Source: Capnocytophaga catalasegens (GTDB taxonomy: Bacteria; Bacteroidota; Bacteroidia; Flavobacteriales; Flavobacteriaceae). From it: a stretch of 64,000 nt of DNA. The translations under genes and the position numbers were made by a program. The notes below the pieces were generated by a model. It made no database searches, was not told the origin of the DNA, and saw only the letters and a program-made list of their open reading frames with translations. The DNA lies in the NCBI RefSeq assembly GCF_026005215.1, contig NZ_BPMA01000028.1, positions 30,165 to 94,164 of the forward strand, written 5' to 3'. Every line of letters begins with the position of its first letter. The stretch's first letter is position 1. This document shows positions 35,817 through 43,106 of this stretch, piece by piece.

Positions 35817-36367
35817 TATTTATCAAACCAATTTAGTTCCAAACATTTTCTAAGTTGCAAGCGACTACGCTGCATAATCTTCCAATAATTAGTATTTGTA
35901 ATTTGCATTTCCTGACAAATATCATTTGATTTTTTTTCTTCCAAATAGCCCATTTTTACTAAGACTGCCCATTTTTCAGGTAGTTTTTCAAAACATTTAT
36001 CAAAGACATTTTTAAACTCTGTATCGTCAAGAAGTGTTCCTAATGAAAACTCACTATCTTCCCATTCTTTGGTTATTTCATTATCCTTCCAAGAGCCTTC
36101 ATCATCAAAGAAATAATCAAAATTTACCTGTTGAAATTTATATTTATTTCTATAAAAATCAGCTACTTTATGTGTCAGAATACTTTTAAGCCATGTAAGA
36201 GGATTGCTTTTTCGTTGAAATTTGTCGATTGACATGAAAGCTGTCATAAAAACCTCTTGAACCACATCTTCAGCTTCTTCTTTGTCCGAAAGCAAGAAAT
36301 TTGCTTGACTAAGCAATTTATCTGCATACATATCAACCCATTGGGTAATTTCATTTGATGAATTCAT
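35816..36367 (-). CDS. ECF-family RNA polymerase sigma factor
   Basis: A 183-residue sigma-70 family protein of the extracytoplasmic-function type. Region 2 is visible in LLSDKEEAEDVVQEVFMTAFMSIDKF (about 24-52) with the WLKSILTHKVADFYRNK helix, and region 4 in LPEKWAVLVKMGYLEEKKSNDICQEM, a helix-turn-helix. It is paired with the anti-sigma gene downstream. A motif upstream (36392-36419) recurs near the GH109 gene, hinting at autoregulation and a shared regulon. Confidence 0.88.
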   Translation of the reverse strand: MNSSNEITQWVDMYADKLLSQANFLLSDKEEAEDVVQEVFMTAFMSIDKFQRKSNPLTWLKSILTHKVADFYRNKYKFQQVNFDYFFDDEGSWKDNEITKEWEDSEFSLGTLLDDTEFKNVFDKCFEKLPEKWAVLVKMGYLEEKKSNDICQEMQITNTNYWKIMQRSRLQLRKCLELNWFDK

Positions 36368-36391
36368 ATATTAGATTAGAGTGTATTTTCT

Positions 36392-36419
36392 ATTTTGTGG
36401 TAATATTCATAAGTAAAAT
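36392..36419. promoter_or_regulatory. Motif shared with the GH109 upstream region, copy B
   Basis: TATTTTGTGGTAATA (36392-36406) and AGTAAAA (36413-36419), the same two blocks as at 35233-35257 with a spacer three bases longer. It lies about 25-50 bases before the ECF sigma start codon. Confidence 0.35.
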
Positions 36420-36453
36420 TGGATTATAGAATTAAGGAATAATAAAAAAAATT

Positions 36454-37701
36454 TTACATCTTATGTATCCAATATTCAGGATTAAGTTTTGTAGTATTTT
36501 TATAAAGAAAAAATTTCATTTCAGTCTTTCCATCACTATCTGTAAATATTTTTCCTAAAGGAGATTTGGCATAAACTTGCTGTCCTTTATTCACATAAAC
36601 ATCTGTCAAGTTATAATAAATAGAGATAAAGTTACCATGTCGTACCTGTACAGCTTTGTTACCTCCTGGTACAGCAATAATAGCTGAAACTTCGCCATCA
36701 AAAATAGCACGAGCATCAGAATTCTCTGCTGTAACAATAGTTACTCCGCTATTATTGTGTTTTACATCTGGATAAACAGGGTCGCTATACGTACCAAAGC
36801 CTTGTGATTTGTAACCGCGTGCCACAGGCCATATCAATTTACCTTTATTAGCTTCAAAATTACTGGATATAGTTTTTCCTTCTGGGGTTAGCTCAATCGT
36901 AGGCGTTTCTTTTTTAACAGAGGTCTTGGTTGAAGTTGTTTTAGCTTCGACTTTGGTTTTTGCATTGGCTTCTGCAATAGCAATACGTACCAATCGCTCT
37001 ATTTCTTTGTCAATAGCATTGGCTTGTGCTTGCTTTTTGCGAATTTGTATTTCGTATTCATTTTCTTTTTTGCGAATAGATGCTATCAAAATCTCTTGTT
37101 GTTTTTTTTCATCGGTGAGTTGATTTTGAACGATTTTATTTTCGGCAAGTATTTTTTCTTTTTCTTTGCGTTGCCAAACAAGATTTTCATTTATTTTTTT
37201 CAATTCATCATTCTTCTGCTGTATTTGAGTGCTTTGTTTTTTACGATATTCTGTATATTGCTTCATATATTGAAGTCGTTTATAACCTTGCGTAAAGGTT
37301 TCGGAAGAAAGCAAAAACAGCATTTGGCTCTTTGATGAACGATTTTTGTATGACTGACGAATAATAGCTGCGTATTCTTTGCGCAATTGCTTTAATTCTT
37401 TCTGTAAAGCATCTATATGACGTAGATTTCCATTTATCTCTTGATTAAGGAGATTGGCTTGCTGATTGGTAATACGAATAAGTTCCGTACGAGCTTGTAT
37501 TTTATCGTTTATTTCTTGTATTTGAGTAGCAACGGACTTTCGTGCTTGAGTTTGTTTAGAACGTAATACTGACATTTCTTTTATTTGTTCCAAAAGAACT
37601 TTTTTGCGGTCTTGAAGTTCTTTTTGTTGCTTGGTTTGCGCCCAAAAATCTTCATTCCACACAAAGAAAATACTTAGAATTAAAAAGAAATGTAACTTCA
37701 T
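36454..37701 (-). CDS. EnvC-like murein-hydrolase activator with degenerate M23 domain
   Basis: A 415-residue exported protein: signal peptide, a long coiled coil (about residues 22-245, rich in K/Q/E), and a C-terminal LytM/M23 domain. The catalytic zinc ligands are missing: where active enzymes have HxxxD the sequence is KHNNSGVTIV, and the HxH strand is RHGNFISIYYNL. That is typical of EnvC/NlpD, which activate amidases during septum splitting rather than cutting peptidoglycan. Its ATG overlaps the stop of the DUF4292 gene by one base, so the two are coupled. Confidence 0.85.
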   Translation of the reverse strand: MKLHFFLILSIFFVWNEDFWAQTKQQKELQDRKKVLLEQIKEMSVLRSKQTQARKSVATQIQEINDKIQARTELIRITNQQANLLNQEINGNLRHIDALQKELKQLRKEYAAIIRQSYKNRSSKSQMLFLLSSETFTQGYKRLQYMKQYTEYRKKQSTQIQQKNDELKKINENLVWQRKEKEKILAENKIVQNQLTDEKKQQEILIASIRKKENEYEIQIRKKQAQANAIDKEIERLVRIAIAEANAKTKVEAKTTSTKTSVKKETPTIELTPEGKTISSNFEANKGKLIWPVARGYKSQGFGTYSDPVYPDVKHNNSGVTIVTAENSDARAIFDGEVSAIIAVPGGNKAVQVRHGNFISIYYNLTDVYVNKGQQVYAKSPLGKIFTDSDGKTEMKFFLYKNTTKLNPEYWIHKM

Positions 37702-38450
37702 TAGTTATCAAAAGTTAAGCGTTTATATCCCGAAGGAACTTTGTAAGGAAAACCCAAAGGCTGATTCAGTTCAATCGAATTGAACCGAATGTTTATCTTG
37801 GCTTGGCTCTCTTCGCTACGGGTTTCAATATATATTTCATAAGGAAAAAATTGATTTTCAACCGATTGATATGAATATTTTGCCGTGAAATAGCGTTGAT
37901 TAACTGCCTGTGATGCCGAAACTTCTTTCACTCGAAAAGACGGATTTAACAGAAAATTTGTTTTCGTAATATTTTCTTGCCCCTGACACACATATCCTTC
38001 GTTTGATGGCACACAATTGTTAGTTTCATTGGTAAAAATCTGTCCAATAAGCATATTTTCAACCGATTGATAGTCTAACGAAAGGTTTAGAAAATGTTTT
38101 ATAAACGAATAATCACCATCAAAATATGTATTTTCTGTTTTATTGTAAAACTGAACTTGCTGCGGGGTAATAATAACTTTGGCAAGCCCAAAAGGAGCAC
38201 TAAGCCAAATGGTTTCTCCTGATTTGATACGAAAAGTCAGTGGAAACGATTGCTGATCTTTTCCGTTGTCAAACGACACTAAAAAAGTTCCCGAAAGAGT
38301 ATTGAATACCGGACACGATTCTTTATGCAATTGCGTTATTTCTTTGGTTTTGAGCGAAAAATCAATCTGATTAGTAGTCAAAACCACTTTCTTTGTTTTG
38401 CACCCTATTAACAAAATAAGCAAACACGAATAAATAAAAAATCTTTTCAT
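37701..38450 (-). CDS. DUF4292 lipoprotein
   Basis: About 249 residues from ATG 38450 (MKRFFIYSCLLILLIGC), a clear lipobox with Lys/Thr after the cysteine, suggesting a periplasm-facing lipoprotein rather than a surface one. FDNGKDQQSFPLTFRIKSGETIWLSAPFGLAKVIITPQQVQFY is a beta-rich, LolB/LolA-like pattern; the DUF4292 family is conserved in Flavobacteria next to EnvC-type genes, as here. A -7-like TATCTTTA lies just upstream on the minus strand (38469-38476). Function unknown. Confidence 0.8.
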   Translation of the reverse strand: MKRFFIYSCLLILLIGCKTKKVVLTTNQIDFSLKTKEITQLHKESCPVFNTLSGTFLVSFDNGKDQQSFPLTFRIKSGETIWLSAPFGLAKVIITPQQVQFYNKTENTYFDGDYSFIKHFLNLSLDYQSVENMLIGQIFTNETNNCVPSNEGYVCQGQENITKTNFLLNPSFRVKEVSASQAVNQRYFTAKYSYQSVENQFFPYEIYIETRSEESQAKINIRFNSIELNQPLGFPYKVPSGYKRLTFDN

Positions 38451-38520
38451 AAATATTTTTTTCAGGGGTAAAGATACAATTTTTTTCGGAAACAAACCCT
38501 TGGAGAAAATCTTAAAAAAA

Positions 38521-38709
38521 TTATCTCATTTTCCTTACCAAATATAATATCCAAAGTAAAACAAGGGCGCAAAGTGTAGCAATAATAGACATCAATGCTA
38601 CAAAACTTTGTCCATATAACAGATTTTTAAAATCTAAAAATGTACTATTAAATCCGATTAAAAAAACAAAAACAATACTGATAATCAAGTAAATAAAAAT
38701 AGATTTCAT
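38521..38709 (-). CDS. Small two-helix membrane protein
   Basis: A 62-residue protein made of two hydrophobic helices (IYLIISIVFVFLIGF and SIIATLCALVLLWILYLV) with a positively charged end VRKMR. It starts 21 bases after the MarC-like stop and is probably co-transcribed with it. No family recognised. Confidence 0.55.
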   Translation of the reverse strand: MKSIFIYLIISIVFVFLIGFNSTFLDFKNLLYGQSFVALMSIIATLCALVLLWILYLVRKMR

Positions 38710-38730
38710 ACGTTTTTTGAATAATATTTT

Positions 38731-39306
38731 TTACGGAAGAAGAATTTTCCAATTTTCAGCAAATAACTTGATAGCCAATGCCAAAAGAATAACCCCCGAT
38801 ATTTTATGTACAATGATAATTCCTGTTTTTCCAAGCATTTTTTCTATTGGAGCCGCCAATTTCATTACCACATATACAATAACAATATTAATAACAATTG
38901 CTATAATAATACTTTCTATCAGATATTGCGAACGCATTGACAAAACCGTAGTAAGTACGCCAGGGCCTGCCAAAAGAGGAAATGCTATCGGGATAATTGA
39001 TACACTATCGGGAATTTCTGTTTTGTGGAAACTTACGCCAAGTATCATCTCCACTGCCAAAATGAACAAAATAAACGCTCCTCCTACGGCAAAGGCTTGT
39101 ATTGGTATTTCCATAAAATTCAGAATGGCTTGTCCTACAAACAAAAAGGCTATCATTAGCAAACCTGCTACAATTGCCGATTTTTCTGAATTAACACTTC
39201 CTATTTTCTGTCGAAGACTTAAAATAATAGGTAAATTGCCCAAAATATCAATAATAGGGAAAAGTGCAATAGCTACTGCTCCTATTTCTTTCCAGTTTAA
39301 TTCCAT
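38731..39306 (-). CDS. MarC-family integral membrane protein
   Basis: A 191-residue protein with six hydrophobic helices. FPIIDILGNLPIILSL at the N-terminus and IPIAFPLLAGPGVLTTVL in the centre are the two conserved MarC/YhgN half motifs. The family is labelled NAAT transporter in databases, but transport activity has not been demonstrated for most members. It has its own promoter at 39329-39336. Confidence 0.88.
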   Translation of the reverse strand: MELNWKEIGAVAIALFPIIDILGNLPIILSLRQKIGSVNSEKSAIVAGLLMIAFLFVGQAILNFMEIPIQAFAVGGAFILFILAVEMILGVSFHKTEIPDSVSIIPIAFPLLAGPGVLTTVLSMRSQYLIESIIIAIVINIVIVYVVMKLAAPIEKMLGKTGIIIVHKISGVILLALAIKLFAENWKILLP

Positions 39307-39328
39307 ACGTGTGATATAATTTTGCGGA

Positions 39329-39336
39329 CAAAATTA
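39329..39336 (-). promoter_or_regulatory. -7 element of the MarC gene
   Basis: Minus-strand TAATTTTG, an exact consensus, with a leader of about 18 bases. Confidence 0.6.
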
Positions 39337-39493
39337 CAACTTTTTGACAAATTTTGAAAACAAACCATCTCTTCTTTGATTTTATCTTTATTATTCTTTT
39401 AAAATTTCACATACAATAAACCACAGAAAATCATTGATTTTCAATACATTACAATATTTCTTTTGAAAAAAGAATCTTTTTTTAAAAAAAAAT

Positions 39494-39523
39494 TTGTCAA
39501 TATTAAAATTTGTTATATCTTTG
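39494..39523 (+). promoter_or_regulatory. Promoter of the tRNA-Asp gene
   Basis: TTG at 39494-39496 and TATCTTTG at 39516-39523 (19-base spacer), 20 bases before the mature tRNA. Confidence 0.75.
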
Positions 39524-39542
39524 CACTCGCAAAACGATACTA

Positions 39543-39616
39543 GGTTTGGTAGTTCAGTTGGTTAGAATGCCTGCCTGTCACGCAGGAGGTCGCGGGTTCG
39601 AGTCCCGTCCAGACCG
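39543..39616 (+). tRNA. tRNA-Asp (GTC)
   Basis: A complete cloverleaf. The acceptor arms GGTTTGG / CCAGACC pair with one G-T wobble. The anticodon stem CCTGC/GCAGG encloses CTGTCAC with anticodon GTC at 39577-39579. The T arm GCGGG-TTCGAGT-CCCGT is present. The 3' CCA is not encoded (GCA follows). Confidence 0.97.
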
Positions 39617-39698
39617 CAAAACTTGCAAAGTTTAAAATTTAGTTGTGTTGTTTTGTGTAATATTTGTTTTTACACAGGTTTAGTAGTTAAACCAATGA

Positions 39699-39727
39699 AA
39701 GGCTTTCCTTAGGGAAGGCTTTTTTAT
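39699..39727 (+). terminator. Terminator downstream of tRNA-Asp
   Basis: AGGCTTTCC / GGAAGGCTT, a 9-bp stem with two wobbles and a 4-base loop, then TTTTTATTTTATT. Confidence 0.8.
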
Positions 39728-39818
39728 TTTATTTATTATAAGATTTTTGTAAATATTTCTAGTAAAAATTTTTTTTTCAAATTAAAATGTTTAATATTGC
39801 ACTCTAAAACAGAGAATT

Positions 39819-40295
39819 ATGAAAAAGATTATTTTATTTTGTTTGATGTGCCTTTTTTTCTTCAATTGTAAAAAAGATTCTTCGCAAGGATTGTATTTTT
39901 CAAATATCAATTCATATGAAGAATTGGCAGAACAATTGAAAAAAGCAATCACAAACGATTCTGATGATGAATATTTTCTTAAGGCAATTAACTTAATTCG
40001 CATTACGCAAAATCGATGTGGTGATCGTTTTTTTGTACCTATTGAAGAAATAAATATTTGTACTACTTTAAAAGAAAAATTGAACGAATACAAAGAGCAA
40101 ATTATTGCAGGAGAAGAAGTTACGCAATCAGAAGGATATTATATTTTGACCGAGCTAAGCGGAAAAAATCTTGCTCGAGAACAAGTCATGCAAATTTGGT
40201 ACGAAAATTGTGATTATAGAGCTAAAATCAAAGCGAATGTCAAAAAAATGGCCGTAGCAAAGTTTGAAAAAAATTGGATTTTAATTTTGAAATAA
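39819..40295 (+). CDS. Small lipoprotein of unknown function
   Basis: A 158-residue lipoprotein: MKKIILFCLMCLFFFNC followed by KKDSSQG, which fits the C-x-K-D surface-export pattern. The mature part is mostly helical and charged, with four further cysteines (around RCGD, ICTT and NCDY) that could form disulfides. No family recognised. It ends two bases before the zinc peptidase ATG, implying one transcript. Confidence 0.7.
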   Translation: MKKIILFCLMCLFFFNCKKDSSQGLYFSNINSYEELAEQLKKAITNDSDDEYFLKAINLIRITQNRCGDRFFVPIEEINICTTLKEKLNEYKEQIIAGEEVTQSEGYYILTELSGKNLAREQVMQIWYENCDYRAKIKANVKKMAVAKFEKNWILILK

Positions 40296-40297
40296 AC

Positions 40298-40999
40298 ATG
40301 TTAATTTACTACATTATTATTGGAGGTTTTGCTCTCCTTAGTTGGTTAGTTAGCCAACGCTTACAAAGCAAATTTGAACATTACTCAAAGGTACACCTTC
40401 GCAACGGAATGAGTGGTGCGGAAATTGCTGAAAAAATGTTACACGACCATGGTATTTACGATGTGAAAGTTGTTTCAACACCAGGAAGACTTACAGACCA
40501 CTACAATCCATTGGACAAGACTGTTAATTTGAGTGAAGCTGTTTATAATCAACGAAATGCTGCTGCTGCTGCCGTAGCTGCACACGAATGTGGACATGCT
40601 GTACAACATGCACAAGCATACCAGTGGCTTACAATGCGTTCCAAATTAGTTCCAGTGGTAAATATCTCTGCACAATTCTCTCAATGGATGATTATTGGAG
40701 GCTTAATCTTAGGAAGCATCGAAGGAATAGGAATTTGGGGCTGGTATATTGCTGTAGCAGGTGTTATTTTCTTTGGGTTAGGAACGTTGTTCAGTTTTGT
40801 GACATTGCCTGTGGAATATGATGCCAGTAATAGAGCTTTGGCTTGGCTTAAAAACAAAAATATGGTTTCTCAACAAGAATATGCAGGAGCCGAAGATTCT
40901 CTCAAATGGGCAGCAAGAACTTATGTTGTTGCCGCATTGGGTTCGTTAGCTATGCTTTTATACTGGATTTTTCGTATATATGCAGGTCGAAGAGATTAA
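40298..40999 (+). CDS. Membrane zinc metallopeptidase (YugP family)
   Basis: About 233 residues from ATG 40298 (MLIYYIIIGGFALLSWL); an upstream in-frame start would overlap the preceding gene. The zinc motif HECGHAVQH (HExxH) lies near residue 97, framed by an N-terminal helix and two or three C-terminal transmembrane helices. VHLRNGMSGAEIAEKMLHDHGI and DHYNPLDKTVNLSEAVYN are typical of the neutral zinc metallopeptidase (YugP, PF04298) family. Substrate unknown; probably membrane protein quality control. Confidence 0.88.
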   Translation: MLIYYIIIGGFALLSWLVSQRLQSKFEHYSKVHLRNGMSGAEIAEKMLHDHGIYDVKVVSTPGRLTDHYNPLDKTVNLSEAVYNQRNAAAAAVAAHECGHAVQHAQAYQWLTMRSKLVPVVNISAQFSQWMIIGGLILGSIEGIGIWGWYIAVAGVIFFGLGTLFSFVTLPVEYDASNRALAWLKNKNMVSQQEYAGAEDSLKWAARTYVVAALGSLAMLLYWIFRIYAGRRD

Positions 41000-41044
41000 A
41001 AAAATTATTTTTTGTCATATTAAAAATATTTAGTTAAACACGTG

Positions 41045-41070
41045 AAAGCTACCAAAAAGGTAGCTTTTTT
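41045..41070 (+). terminator. Terminator after the zinc peptidase gene
   Basis: AAAGCTACC-AAAAA-GGTAGCTTTTTT, a perfect 9-bp stem and T run. Confidence 0.9.
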
Positions 41071-41203
41071 CATTATCTTTAAAAAGAGTAAAACTTTATT
41101 TTTTGTACAAAAATGCACTTAATAAAAAAAATTTTATGTTTTTGATGCAAGATTTTCAAATATTGGGATTTACTATAATGAATTAACTTTAAAGCAAATA
41201 GTT

Positions 41204-41875
41204 ATGAATAAGTTTAAATTATCAATCTATGTATTGGGGATTTTAGTCTCAATTGTATCACTACAATCTTGCCTTAAAGATGAAAATTCTATTGAACTAA
41301 GACGCCCCACAGCGTTGGTAACTGTTCGTCCGCAAGCCGATGGAACATTTTTTCTTCAACTGAATGATTCAGTAAGACTAAAACCAACCAATGTAAAATC
41401 GTCTCCTTTTGGGACGAAGGAAGTGCGTGCTTTGGTAAATTATACTAACGAGACTAATAACAATATCCATATCAATTGGATCGACAGTATCAGAACTAAA
41501 AAATCTGTAAAAAGTCTTGGTACACGCAATGATTCTATATATGGAAACGATGCTCTTGAAATTGTAAGAGACTGGGTAACAATAGCAGAAGACGGCTACT
41601 TAACTCTGCGAATTCGTACGCGATGGGGAAGAACAAATGCTAAACATGTCATAAACTTACTAACCAATGTTAACCCTGAAAATCCTTACGAAGTTGAACT
41701 CCGACATGATGCCAAAGGAAACGTGGGAGGAAATACAGGAGATGTTCTGATAGCATTCAATCTAAATGATTTACCTCGACAAGATAATACATCGAAAGTA
41801 AAAATAAAACTCAATTGGAAATCATATAGTGGTAACAAATCTATAGAATTTGACCTAAAACTTCGTTCACAATAA
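41204..41875 (+). CDS. NigD-like surface lipoprotein
   Basis: A 223-residue lipoprotein (SLQSC then LKDEN, a good surface-export signal). The N-terminal beta segment RPTALVTVRPQADGTFFLQLND and the C-terminal immunoglobulin-like part (WVTIAEDGYLTLRIRTRWG, HVINLLT, YEVELRHDAKGN) match NigD-like proteins, first noted beside a bacteriocin-type locus in Bacteroides. Function is not established. It stands alone between two long non-coding stretches. Confidence 0.78.
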   Translation: MNKFKLSIYVLGILVSIVSLQSCLKDENSIELRRPTALVTVRPQADGTFFLQLNDSVRLKPTNVKSSPFGTKEVRALVNYTNETNNNIHINWIDSIRTKKSVKSLGTRNDSIYGNDALEIVRDWVTIAEDGYLTLRIRTRWGRTNAKHVINLLTNVNPENPYEVELRHDAKGNVGGNTGDVLIAFNLNDLPRQDNTSKVKIKLNWKSYSGNKSIEFDLKLRSQ

Positions 41876-41911
41876 TATTATAGGTTGTTGAAATATAAAA
41901 ATTGAATATGT

Positions 41912-41975
41912 AAAAAAAACTAACTACTTTTTTATTTTTATTAAAATGAAATACAAAAAAAACTAACTACTTTTT
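41912..41975 (+). repeat. Direct repeat downstream of the NigD-like gene
   Basis: A8-CTAACTAC-T5 (21 bases) occurs at 41912-41932 and identically at 41955-41975, 43 bases apart. The second copy is followed by the hairpin CTTCTC-AAAAAA-GAGAAG (41976-41993), which may act as a weak terminator. Confidence 0.6.
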
Positions 41976-42259
41976 CTTCTCAAAAAAGAGAAGCCAATAG
42001 CTATAAATAGGAAAGTAAAACAATTAATTTTTTAACTCATTGTGTGTTTTGTATAAACTTGCATTTTATTAAACTCTATATTTCTTATATATTTTGATAA
42101 TAATATATAGAAATTCCACAAAATCTAATAATTCTTTAATTAAAATTGCAGTTTCTAATATAATTGATAGTAAGAAGTTGTATTTTATAATAAAATAATC
42201 TAAAAACTATCAGTCAATTTATTAGCTTGTAAAATGCACAATGGGTTAAATAAAATAAA

Positions 42260-42267
42260 TATTTTTG
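42260..42267 (+). promoter_or_regulatory. Candidate -7 element for the ECF sigma operon
   Basis: TATTTTTG, an exact TAnnTTTG match, would give a leader of about 270 bases. No TTG at the expected distance, so support is limited. Confidence 0.35.
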
Positions 42268-42487
42268 GGGACTTTACCAATCGTTGGTGCGAGTATTTTA
42301 TGCTTGTATTTTATAATATAAAAGTTGCTAAAAGATCATTATTACAAATTAGAATTTGCCAAGAACAAATATTTTTCATTTATTTGTAAAATAATTTGTT
42401 TTTTAACAAAAGTAAGTGTTTATACTCGTACCGACGAGGGTAAAAAACTCTCTAAATATATTTTCCAAAGATAGTTCTTTTTGAAAA

Positions 42488-42518
42488 AATGAAGTGGGCT
42501 TTGTAGGCTCACTTCATT
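42488..42518 (+). promoter_or_regulatory. Leader hairpin before the ECF sigma gene
   Basis: AATGAAGTGGGC / GCTCACTTCATT forms a 12-bp stem (one G-U) with a 7-base loop, ending 24 bases before the ATG. No T run follows, so I read it as a leader structure rather than a terminator. Confidence 0.5.
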
Positions 42519-42542
42519 ATAAATAAACCAATAAAAATAAAA

Positions 42543-43106
42543 ATGATAGAAAACGAGAACGAACATAGATTGTTACGCCTCGTACAAAAAGGAGATAAAC
42601 AGGCTATGAAAAAGGTATATGATTCCTATATCAGATACCTCACAGCGGTGTGTTCTCGTTATATAACTGATAGCGAAGATGTTAAAGATGTGCTTCAAGA
42701 TAGTTTTTTGAAAATTTTCTCGGCAATAAACGCATTTGAATACCGAGGACAAGGTTCGTTAAAAGGATGGATGACAAAAATAGTGGTAAATGAAACACTC
42801 AGGTTTATAAAACGAAACAATCAATTTCTGTTTGTAGAACTCAGACAAGAAAAAATGAATATTATTGATGAAGAACCTAATACAGAAGGTATTCCATCTT
42901 CTTTTATTTATCAGATGATTAAAGACCTTCCTGATGGTTATCGAACTATTTTCAATCTTTATGTCATTGAACAAAAAAGTCATAAAGAAATAGCAGAATT
43001 GCTTAATATCAAAGAAAGTACTTCTGCCTCTCAATTGCATAGAGCCAAAGCTTTGTTGGCGGATAAGATTAGAAAATATCGAACATTTAATTCCGTATCA
43101 CTATGA
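42543..43106 (+). CDS. ECF-family RNA polymerase sigma factor
   Basis: A 187-residue sigma factor. Region 2 is visible in RYITDSEDVKDVLQDSFLKIFSAINAFEYRGQGSLKGWMTKIVVNE and region 4 in LPDGYRTIFNLYVIEQKSHKEIAELLNIKESTSASQLHRAKALL, with a clear helix-turn-helix. It overlaps the next gene by four bases (ATGA), so the two products are made together and the partner most likely controls its activity. Confidence 0.9.
   Translation: MIENENEHRLLRLVQKGDKQAMKKVYDSYIRYLTAVCSRYITDSEDVKDVLQDSFLKIFSAINAFEYRGQGSLKGWMTKIVVNETLRFIKRNNQFLFVELRQEKMNIIDEEPNTEGIPSSFIYQMIKDLPDGYRTIFNLYVIEQKSHKEIAELLNIKESTSASQLHRAKALLADKIRKYRTFNSVSL

Larger units (their letters stand above)
41994..42542. other. Long non-coding region before the second ECF sigma gene
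   Basis: No ORF seen. It contains a plus-strand -7 element (TATTTTTG, 42260-42267), a minus-strand -7 element (TATCTTTG on the minus strand, 42465-42472), small hairpins (ACCAA-TCG-TTGGT, 42276-42288; CTCG-TACCGA-CGAG near 42425) and the larger stem at 42488-42518. A regulated leader or small RNA is possible. Confidence 0.45.

Noticed and set aside
38717..39319. A 200-codon open frame antisense to the MarC gene
   Set aside because: Hydrophobic residues reflect the complement of transmembrane codons; the MarC motifs and promoter are on the minus strand.
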